From: Aphidius gifuensis
Taxonomy: Eukaryota; Arthropoda; Insecta; Hymenoptera; Braconidae
Reading direction: 5' to 3'
DNA: 64,000 nucleotides
NCBI RefSeq assembly: GCF_014905175.1
Contig: NC_057788.1
Coordinates: 26,134,154-26,198,153, forward strand
In this document: positions 29,385-39,048 of the stretch, one piece after another
How positions within the stretch are numbered: position 1 is the stretch's first letter
Layout: each line of letters begins with the position of its first letter
Notes under the pieces: model-generated
Told to the model about the DNA's origin: nothing
The model's database searches: none
Seen by the model: only the letters and a program-made list of their open reading frames with translations
Program-made: the position numbers and the translations under genes

Positions 29385-29587
29385 GCTCACTGAAAAATAA
29401 TGAAGTGGTCGCTCTCTCATCTACCTTCAAATTGAGCCTGAAAATAATATTAGTTGGTAAAAGCTGTATGGCACAGTCTGTATCTGACAACGTGGTAATT
29501 AATTTTCAAGTCGTACAGAGACGTGAAAATGAATGGTTCAACCATACAGCCTCAATCTTCTTTCTAGTTTACTTTTTGATATCATAA
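29385..29587 (+). CDS. Candidate 3' terminal coding exon, unknown protein
   Basis: A good acceptor (poly-T, then ACTTGATTCAG, ending at 29384) is followed by a frame open for 67 codons to TAA at 29585-29587. The frame reads SLKNNEVVALSSTFKLSLK at its start and FQVVQRRENEWFNHTASIF near its end, finishing in a hydrophobic tail (FFLVYFLIS). Residue use is balanced, unlike flanking translations. An ATTAAA poly(A)-type signal lies at 29722-29727. The exon starts in phase 1, which matches the donor phase of the exon at 8550-8591. The combined product would be 76 residues with a hydrophobic start and end, and one NHT glycosylation-type site. The minus strand is also partly open, and the family is unknown. 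The acceptor AG lies inside one arm of a perfect 10-bp inverted repeat. Confidence 0.3.
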
Positions 29588-32459
29588 TGGATATCTTTTT
29601 TTTTAAAACATTTTTTCTCATCCTCTGCCCATTGTATTTGAAGTCTATACTGGCTCAATGTTTGCTGAACGAAAAAAAGTAAATTTAATTTGCTTCAGTA
29701 AATCAATGTTTTTCAAAAAATATTAAACTAAAAATATAATATATAAAAGCTTAATATTTATTGTTGCATGAAACGGAAATTACTGAGTTAAATTTGAGTT
29801 ACATGTCATCATGATAAAAGGCAGGTATGTCAATTGTATGTCATACAATATAACAGATTTATCGAAATAGAGAGTTTCGATTATTGAACTAGAGCATATA
29901 TAACTTTTTTGCTTGATGTATACAAATGTATATAGATACACTGCCAAGTTTTGATATAGCTTATATATGTCTAGCTTCAGTTGAAAACGTATGTAATATG
30001 TTTTGTAAATGTATGTGTGAGTACATAGATGTGAACGACATGGTGGCTCACCCCCGTGATATGTCATAAGTCACAGCTGGTGCAGCAGCAGTAGAAGCAG
30101 CACACGTTGCGACGACATCGACCCAACTCTCATGAAGGTTTATGTCTTTCTCTCGCTCTTATACTGTCGCATTGTCTGTGGTGGTGGTCTAGCTTGGCTG
30201 ACTTTAGATATGTAATAGCAACCATTAACTGGTTGCGCTGTATCTTAGCAACCCCAAACCACTTCACAATTCAGACTGTACCAGTTTATTGCAAGCTATG
30301 ATTGATATTATAAAATATTTTGTCTCCACTACCAGCTAGGCTATATTGTTTATTATTTTTATATTTTTTTTTTCATACTAAAATTTATCCCGCGGCGATG
30401 AACATAAAACCCCCTATTGCTACTGGCTCTATTCAATAATAAACAACAAAGAAATATGGAAAATTTAATATTTTATAGTTACATGCATTGATTGGCCCAC
30501 ACTTTACAAAACAATGAGTTAATAACACTCAACCCTGTTAATTACAATTACATTTGTAATATTGGAAAATATTATTTGCTTATTTTTATTATTTTTCCAT
30601 ATACATGTATAGTTTATTATTATTGTCGCATTTATTAACTTTCATTTATTGTCTCGTATACATACATGTCTAATTCATTTAAAACTTTATATGTTATTTT
30701 ATGTATTTTCAATTAATGAACAATGTCATTTACTGTTTTGTCGATGAATGATATTTTTTTTTTTTCTTTCATTTTTCTTTTCTATACTCAATACAGTTTG
30801 ATATAAAATCACCAGAGTTCAATGCTGCAATTAATGTCACATTTCAGTGAAATAAATTGCTGTCATTGATACAAAATAAAACAAGAAAAGGGTTTAAAAA
30901 AATAGTCAAATAAATAAATAGAAATACAAACACAAAAAAATAACACAGCGTGTGACAATCTCGTTAATTGTTGGTTGTCCAGATTTTTGTGATTGTATTG
31001 CCAAATATACATATTTTTTTTTTTTTTTAAATTTTATTTTCACTGATACACAATGAAACCCTTGTCATTTCCCGATGTTTGTTTGAGTGGTATATATGCC
31101 AGGCGATAAGTACTGAACTGTGACCCAATTTTTTTTTTTTTTTTCATCCATTTTTATCGTTCGTATTTTTAATATCTTTGAATATTGGATTTTTTTTTTT
31201 TTCTTATTTTCAAGTACTTAGAACACTAGTCGCACAATCTACTTCATATGCAACCCTCGTTGAATAGTGCCTGTTATATATCTATGTATTGAACAGCCAA
31301 TATATACATATATCTGACCCCGACTGTGTTTTTTTTAGCAATCTTTATCCACGGGCGTTAAAAGTCACGTCAGGGGTGCCATAAGTCAAAGGGTAAAAGA
31401 GAGCGAAGACCGACGACCACTCGACGGTAAATCGTTCACAAAGTCTGGCTAGTTGTATATTTTTATTTTTCTCCTACCCTCTGCTCTTTTTTATTTTTTT
31501 TCTCACTACTATTCCCCGTCAATTTCCGTGCTCGTGTATGTTGTCTTGTTATACATATATATGCATGCATATGCGTTTTAAATCGGGATCGCCATCTATC
31601 AAAACCTTAATTCCAATACAAAATCCAATACTTGTATCTACTATAGTTTTGTGTTACATATATTCACTCGCCTTATATTTTTTATTTGAAAAAAAAAAAA
31701 AAAAAAATGAACATATTTATCTTTTTATTTTTGGTTAGTAAACCAAAGCCTTAACCATATTCAAGCGTATTTTATTTACGTAATCCTTGGAATATATATT
31801 TTAGATTATAATGTCAATTTTATAAAATATTGTATTTTATTATAAAAATCGATACACGATTTATTTGATTGTAAAACTATATTTTGAAGTTGATTTGAAC
31901 AGATAAATTTATATTTTTATATACCGAGTTTCCATGAATTTATATAAATAATAATTTAAATTTCCACTTTGGTTACTGATGATTATTTTGATATACCAAG
32001 CTTTTTTTTTTTTATGTCAAGCTTATCAAATGGATTATAAAAATAATACAAATAAAATTGTATTGAATTTTTTTATTTGGATCACTAGTTAATATACGTG
32101 TATTTATTTTTAAAATTACAGTATAAACATTATTACAATTGTAAAATAATTAAAAAAAGAATTTTTGTTAAAACTACTTCACTCATTTTACTCAATTGTT
32201 TACATGCACGTGTAATACTAGGGATAAAATTTTATTGGACAATAGTTTTTCTGTGTGCAAGCAAAAGCTTAACAGAGAATTTTCTTTTCACATCTCATGT
32301 GATGGTGATATTTGTGTGAGTCATCATACTTTTATTCGTTGCCACCATGTTGTTGTTGTTTTTTTTTTTTTGTTTGCTCTTCTACAATTTTTCGATTTTT
32401 ATTTATTTTTTTTTTTTTGGGGTTGGATGTAATTCCCCGTAGAAAGAAGGTTGTTTCAG
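29588..32459 (+). other. Apparent intron
   Basis: No gene is recognised here. AT-rich sequence is interrupted by complex islands at 30030-30300 and 31230-31460. Poly-T runs lie near 31015, 31130 and 31190. An ATTAAA at 29722 could serve the candidate terminal exon to the left. The island at 31330-31440 is relatively GC-rich and free of homopolymers but shows no clear frame or splice pair. Confidence 0.45.
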
Positions 32460-32532
32460 CGAACTCTTGGGTCACGTATACGACCTAACTGTCGTGACAC
32501 CCACTCCGTTTCTGGCGTATTTTGTACGAAGG
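32460..32532 (+). CDS. Candidate 73-nt cassette exon
   Basis: A GC-richer patch of 73 nt sits between an acceptor-like GGTTGTTTCAG (ending 32459, with poly-T about 35 nt upstream) and a donor-like AAGG|GTTAGTG at 32532/32533. Two plus frames are open. One reads RTLGSRIRPNCRDTHSVSGV and the other ELLGHVYDLTVVTPTPFLAY. The sharp coincidence of base-composition change with both splice consensus sites is the main support. The donor (GTTAGT) is weaker than GTGAGT. The reading frame, inclusion and gene are unknown. Joining directly to the 8550 exon would give an early stop, so it would need other partners. Confidence 0.22.
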
Positions 32533-35500
32533 GTTAGTGTTGTGAAAAAGTTAGGAAAAAAAAAAAATTATATAATAATAAAGAAAGGGATGAAAAAAAA
32601 AAAAAAAGAAAATTCTTTTACGAAAAATAGAGTGAAAAAACAAGAGAAATATAGAAAGGCAAATCCATAAGCTGACTTTCTTTTGGATCCTAACTTTTTT
32701 TGTTGTATTTATGTTTTTTTTTTTCTTCTATTACGTACTATTTGTGAGTTTCATTGTAAAAGCCTTGTATAGTGTTTTCAGTTCTACGAATACAACGGTA
32801 TATAAGATACTATTTTTTCTACTATCCTGTGTATCATGTCAAAAATGGGATCAACACATTTAGATTCATACCAATATACAACTATTTACAAAGGTGATTT
32901 TATGTTACACCTTCGGGTTATATACATTCCATCCAATATTGTCAGCAGCAATGGAATTTTTGCTTTTTTTTTTTTTTTTCATTTCCCCAAGCTTTATTTT
33001 ATTATATGTATTGTAAATTGTTCAATACACAATTTATCAATACACTTTTATTCAATCAGAATTTATATTTTTTTAATTTTTTTCAATATAATCCATTAAA
33101 AAAAAAAAGAGGTTTTATATTTCATTATATTGTGGTTTTTTATTTGTTATTTTTTATGTATTTTATTTTGATATAATTACTATTTTTTTATATGGTCGTT
33201 TTCGCTTTTAGTTTTTTGTTTTTTGAAATTTTGTTTCATTAATAATAATGCGTATTATTTAATGAAATTATAATTTTATAATGATCCTATTACGTTTATT
33301 AAACCCAAAGAAAATGGTGAGTGTGGATTATGCTCTATATACATATCGTTTATTTATATCTATTTTCAAAATTATGGGTGGTTAAACTGGACGTCGATAT
33401 CGAAGATACACAGGCGTTTTGATATTGGCAACTGTGAATCCGATTATCGCGTGTTGGCACAGTCGGCTGAGCACACTCTATGTTCCTATTGAAGCTCAGC
33501 ATAAATTTATGATGAATTCGGGAAAATTTGACTATATAGTACACAATTCTCATCAGTTCTATTAGGTGCTGGTAGTATCAACATTTATTTTCCCAAAAAT
33601 GAAATGATAGTAGCTGTTTGGTATACTCTGATAAACCAACAACTGTTTGAAAGAAGGAAAAAGAAAAAAATTGAAAAAACTACGTTGGGAAAAATAAAAT
33701 TTCCATAAGTTTTAAAAGAAAATTATAGAATAAGGATGTTCAATGATTTGTTTTAATAAAAAAGTTTTTTCGTTTTGCAATTGCTATAAAATTTTATGTT
33801 CGAGCAAAAGTGTCTGTGTTGGATCTAGCTCTTGTATTTTTTTTTAATTTTATTTCTTTTTTTTTTTTTTTTGTTGTTTTTGTCATCTTTAAATTTTGTT
33901 TTTACTCTTTTTTATTTAAAAAAAAAAAAAAAAAAAAAGAATTTCAAGAAAATGTGAATAAAGTTGAAAAACTTGGATACTTCTTTGTTTATAGTATCAA
34001 CTGGTTTTGTATAATAGAGTACTTAAGGTTACTATATACATATATGTAGATGCATAAAACATTGAGGTTATATACTTTTTGATTTATGATTTTATTTAGA
34101 TTATTATTCAGCATTATTTTTTCGTATGATTGATCATCAGATAGCTATGAATTTTATCTTATCATTACTTGTTAATATAAATGAAAAATAAAATCAAATT
34201 ATTATGTTGGTATAGAGATTGATGTGAATATTAATTCAATAATTCTGGATTTCATTCATTTGGATATTAATAGTGATTATATTGCAAAACTAATTTTAAT
34301 CTATAATTATCGTTGATTATTCTATTTGAAAACTATCATTAAAAAGAATTTTCATGTCGACTTCTTTTTTTGATTGATTTTATCATTTTAATTGATTTTT
34401 TTTAATGGTCTTTTGTGATTTTTAAGTTTATATCTTCTATCTATTTGCTGAATATCTATTATTCTGAAATTTTAAATCAATCTTTTCTTGAAAAACATTT
34501 TATCTTTTGACATATTGATGCTGAAATAATTTACATCTATTTTGCACTAAGTGCAGCATGATGATCGAATGTTTCATTTTCTTTTCTTCTTGTTATTGAA
34601 TTTTTCTTTTCATTATTATTCAAATGTTAAATATAAACACGATGATTCGATGAAAATATATTTCTAGTGCTCATTTTAAATTGCAAGATATATGTAACGT
34701 AAACTTATTACATAAAAAATATTAGACATATGGCTAAAAAATAAAAAAAGCTTCGAACAGCTGCAATTAAAGATTATTTTGTGTTTCAACGATGAGCTTA
34801 AAATCTGGGTGCAAAGAAGGGTTGAAAATAGCGGCTTTCATTACATCGGGTATATATGGCATAAGCTAAGGGCTATTCCGGGGCAGGGGGTACATTTAGA
34901 GTGTGAAAAAAAGCAAATACGAAGGATAATGAGTACATTAAAAAAAGGATAGAAAAGTGAGAACAACGTAACAAGGAAAGAATTATAAAGCAGGGTGCCG
35001 GGTTTTTTACTTTTTTTTTTTTTATTCCACTTGCATTCTCTTCGTTGTGGTTTTTTTTTATTTTTATTTTTTCACACAACATGACAGCCGATGATAGAAG
35101 CCATTATTATATCGTTCATTTTTCTCGACAGCTGTCAGAATAAATAAAAATATTTTTACAAGGCAATTTACAACTTTTAATCTGAAATTAATCTTTTTTA
35201 AATCTCTGGTTTATTATATTAAATACAAAACGAGGTTAAAATATAATAATCTAATTTTTGTAAATTAAATATTTCACTGTAAATATAAATATTTTAATTG
35301 TAGACTAACATATATCTAATAATTTTTAGATGTAGTTTTTATTTTTTATTTCATTCATCTAAACTTTGTTAGTTTAACAAAGAAAAGTCATCTTTAATGA
35401 GCGGGAAAAGTTTTGTACAGACAAAAGAAACTAGAGGAGCTTCCGGGTGAAGAGCCAGACACCGAAAAAGAGGTGTGAATGGTTGGAGTACTTTAGAATG

Positions 35501-37604
35501 TGCTTAGATCCGCTGACGAAGAGAAAGTAGTTTGCCCGGTTGGCTTGGAAAAAAAAAAAAAAAAAAAGAACAGATAAAAGCACATAGACAGACTGTGATG
35601 AAACGCAGTAGGGATAAGGCACCTCTTAAGAAGTATAAAAAAAAAATAAAAAAAAGATAAAAAAAAAACTTGCTAAAGAGTAGGAGCATGCAATGAAAGA
35701 AAAAATAAAAAAGAAATGAGCGAATAGTTGACTGTCTGGCAGGGTGTCTCGTCACCATTGTCCATGCCACGTTCCTCAGTAAAAATGCAAGCAGCCTTAG
35801 TACAACTGAGAGAAGCGAAAGGGTGGAAAGAGAACCGACAGTCGGAACCGCGAGAACAGAGTGTCTACACAAGTCGCTCGATGAAACTAAATGAGAAAGA
35901 TAAAGAGAAAAAATTTTTCTTTTTTTTTTTATTTCAAAGTTAGGGAACATGTCTGGCTGGAAATACAGACATCATCATATACATCATATGAGTATGTAAA
36001 ACATGCGTGACTACCCCAACTTATGCAAAAATACTTATACTCTTTATTTATTATCATAAAAAAAAATTTTTTTTCTTTTAATTTTCATCTCTTTATGTCT
36101 ATTGCCTCGCAATAAAAAAATAGTATGCAATTTAAATTTAAAAACAAGAAAAAAACGGAATGTAAGAAATTTATGAAAAACAAAAATTGAAATAGAAAAA
36201 AAATTGTATACCCTCGCGAATATGAGAATTCTTATACATATATTTACTTATTTTAGTGTAAAATCCATCATGCAACTTGATGGAAATTTTTTTGTTGATG
36301 GTATATATTATATGTTTCCTGAAAGCCTAAGGGGTTGATGTATGTTGAATATTGGAGTTGCCAGAAATATAAATATAAAGAGCGATGTAAACACTCAATA
36401 CCCGTTGACAACATGAATTTGTATATTTCTGGTACAATTCACTTTCTGCTTAGTTACATTTATAATATTTTACAATTTTAATTTTTTATATATTCGGTAT
36501 TCTCCAATAATTGTTTATAGATGCATTAAAATCATTTCCAGAAGTGTAATTCGGCCTAGCGTACAGTTGTGTTAATAATGCGTATAGACTGAATTATACA
36601 TGCAGAAAAGAAAAGAGTGAAAGAAAAAAAAAACAAAGAATGGTTTGGTTGTTGAGGGAATTGAAAGCCTGAAAATCCGTCATTAATGCTATTATATCTT
36701 TTTTTTTATTTTTATTCAACCCTACCTTCGATTCATCAGGAACATCGTCGATTCTTTTTCTCAGCGACTGCAAAAAACTTTTTCTCAAATTCTTTTTTAT
36801 TTTTATTTTTACGTTTTTATTTTTTATGCGGCATTTTGTTATTCTCATTCCCTGTCTTTTTTTTTATCAAATTAACACAAATTATTGATTTCTTAAAACT
36901 TTTCAAGAGGGTGTGGTGTAATATTGAAACGACATTAATGATAGAGACTAAAAGGAACAATAAAAAAGAAAAAGACAAAAAAAAAGAGTAATTAAATTAC
37001 ATTGACTGTAAATGTATAAAAAATTCATTTTATATTATGTATTGCTTTTTATTTTACTTCTGATTTTTTTCTGTAGTTTTCGTGACTTTTTATTATTTTT
37101 TATTTTACATCCTTTCTACTTCATCACTTTGCCAATCACAGGAAACGCCACTACGACTTTAATATCAAATCCTAGCAATGAACAGACACACCTTTATATC
37201 TCGTCGCAGTATAACAAAGTATATCAAGGGCTCTTTTTATTATTCTAAGCACGTGATGTGGTTAAAGTACAGGCTTGGTCACTGGTATATAAAAAAAAAC
37301 CAAAAGAAATCTTTTCACGAATATCAATTGATGTATGACAATCTCTGTATTGCATAATGTGCGGAACACACATACATGCGGAAATTTTTTTTAAAAATTT
37401 TCTATAGACATACTGTCTGTTTGATTTCTCTCTATGTTGATCTGACGTCTAGGAACTTTGTTAACTTTTCAAAGACGGAATAAGAAATGTTGGCTTTTGT
37501 AACTTATAAATACAGTAAAAATATAGTGGTTAAAAAATACCTAGCACAGTTTAACTATTTTATTTTCTTATGGTTTTGGCTAAGTCTACTATTTTCTTGC
37601 TTAC
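32533..37604 (+). other. Apparent intron with purine-rich island
   Basis: AT-rich sequence includes a 21-A run at 33918-33938 and a 19-A run at 35549-35567. A purine-rich, GC-richer island spans about 35400-35920. Within it a plus frame from ATG 35764 reads MPRSSVKMQAALVQLREAKG before running into poly-Lys and poly-Phe, while the minus strand is open as well. At 33314-33316 an ATG is followed directly by GTGAGT, discussed as a possible alternative leader exon. No gene is firmly supported. Confidence 0.4.
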
Positions 37605-37737
37605 ACAAAAGTATAACCTGCAGTTTCAAAAAGGAGAAAGCGATCTTGGTAGTTGTGGCAATTTAGAGGTCGTAGAAGTTCTTCAAAAGCTTTTTCAAGC
37701 ATACCTCTTGGGTCTTCCAAACTTTTACTTGGAATTG
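37605..37737 (-). CDS. Candidate minus-strand coding exon, frame ambiguous
   Basis: On the minus strand, between an AG at 37738-37740 (CTGTATAG) and a donor-like T|GTAAGC at 37605/37604, a frame reads IPSKSLEDPRGMLEKAFEEL and then LRPLNCHNYQDRFLLFETAG. It ends in TAA at 37601-37603 if not spliced. Composition is strongly protein-like. The plus strand also has two long open frames over the same bases: one from ATG 37570 for 76 codons, and one reading GSSKLLLGIAIQPAF. So the true strand cannot be settled by eye. The acceptor lacks a pyrimidine tract. I recognise no family. A decayed or intact nested exon is possible. Confidence 0.25.
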
Positions 37738-38825
37738 CTATACAGCCAGCTTTTTATTCTTTGTATATATACTCCGTCGAGGGAGTCATTTTACTATTGA
37801 AAATAGACAGTGAATATAAAATAGCTTTTTACATTTATCGAGTGATATAACTCATCCACCTGTGCAGATATGATTTTTTTTCTTAAAACAATATAAACTC
37901 GCTTTGAAATAATATTTTCTCTAACTCCAAGTTGAAATTAAATGTAAAGACTATAAGCTTTTATTAATTCACTAAAAATACATCTGGTTATGCAGATAAG
38001 TTAACACCATTATATTTTATTAATATATATAAAATTGCTGATGTAAATTTTAAATATGTAAAGCAGAAAAAAAAAAAAAGAAAAATGTATAAATCAGATA
38101 TCTAACGGCAATATTCTACCAAGTCATGAAGTGAACGGATTTCAAGCCGTAGGCGAGGTTGACATTAGTAGGAAACCCGCAGCCCTATATTTTAAAGTTC
38201 TCTATATTATTGCCGAGCTCGGAATCACATGTCCCCTGGGATCTGGATTTTAAACCGTATATGTTTGTACCTCATCCATCCTATATTCCTGCACAGTTCT
38301 CCTCGTAAATTTAGTACATACAGACAAGACATATACCCACACACATACACAACTGACATAAGCATTTATTTTTTGTATTTTTTTTTTTTTTGCCTGCTAC
38401 TGTTGGGGATGTTCCAAAGCCATGGTAAAGTTGCCTCGCCCACTCATGTTCTCTATACTCGCTTCAATGTTCGCTAAAATCGCGTGTATCTATGTATAGA
38501 AAGAAAATTCTAGCTGTTGCACACGTATACATGTACACAACAGGAAATAGAGTTTCGACTTTGTCTTGTATATATATATATAAACAAGTTTATTCAACAT
38601 GTATAGAAATATACAATATATATTTTTATATGACTTTCGTTTACTGATGAAGGATTTCATTCTATAACAAACGTTCCAATTGTATTTTAGCTATATATAG
38701 TTTAAATCCTTCAATTCATTTCTTTGATGTCTGAGAATATGATGTACAGTCAATATTATATAATAAATAAAATTAAATCAATTAATTCTTTTTGTTTAAT
38801 TATTTTTTATTGCTTTTTGTTTCAG
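37738..38825 (+). other. Apparent intron, 3' end
   Basis: No gene is recognised here. The stretch has a complex patch at 38100-38270 and a (TA)n tract at about 38568-38582. It ends in a classical pyrimidine-rich acceptor (TTGCTTTTTGTTTCAG) at 38825. Confidence 0.5.
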
Positions 38826-39048
38826 AAATGACATCAGCTATGCTTGTAAAAAATAACCAACTGAAATTAACGACGAAAATGTTCAAGTGAAACAGTGAAG
38901 TGAAAAAGTTAAATTCTAAAAAGTGAAAAAAAAAAAAAAGTAGAAGAAGACGAAGAAAATTAAACACCATTTAACAAGAAGACAGGTATTACGATATCCG
39001 TTGGCGTCGCAAAAGTGGCTGACAACGTGCAGCAATCGAGAAATTATG
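38826..39048 (+). other. Spliced 5' leader exon ending in a start codon
   Basis: Strong splice sites flank 223 nt: acceptor TTGCTTTTTGTTTCAG to 38825 and donor ATG|GTGAGT at 39048/39049. The exon looks like an insect 5' UTR: purine-rich, with repeated GTGAA/AGTGAA words around 38886-38930 and an A15-type run. It contains a 20-codon upstream ORF (ATG 38828, beginning MTSAMLVKNN, TGA 38888-38890). After an in-frame TAG at 38941-38943 there is no further ATG until the last three bases, 39046-39048, with A at -3. So the main protein may start with this ATG, and the rest would be encoded by an exon I cannot identify downstream. The gene is not recognised. Placing the start codon at an exon end before a large intron is common in long insect genes. 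Confidence 0.6.
38828..38890 (+). CDS. Upstream ORF in the leader exon (20 codons)
   Basis: ATG 38828 opens a frame reading MTSAMLVKNN and ending MFK before TGA at 38888-38890. It lies entirely in the leader-like exon. If the exon at 8550-8591 is spliced on, the two frames join in phase (ATC G|AA ATG) into one 30-codon ORF. It would act as an upstream ORF that dampens use of the ATG at 39046, or encode a micropeptide. Both roles are inference. Confidence 0.3.
   Translation: MTSAMLVKNNQLKLTTKMFK

Noticed and set aside
35504..35950. 148-codon minus frame
   Set aside because: It is poly-Phe and poly-Leu read through long poly-A tracts of the plus strand. The opposite strand has an equally good frame.
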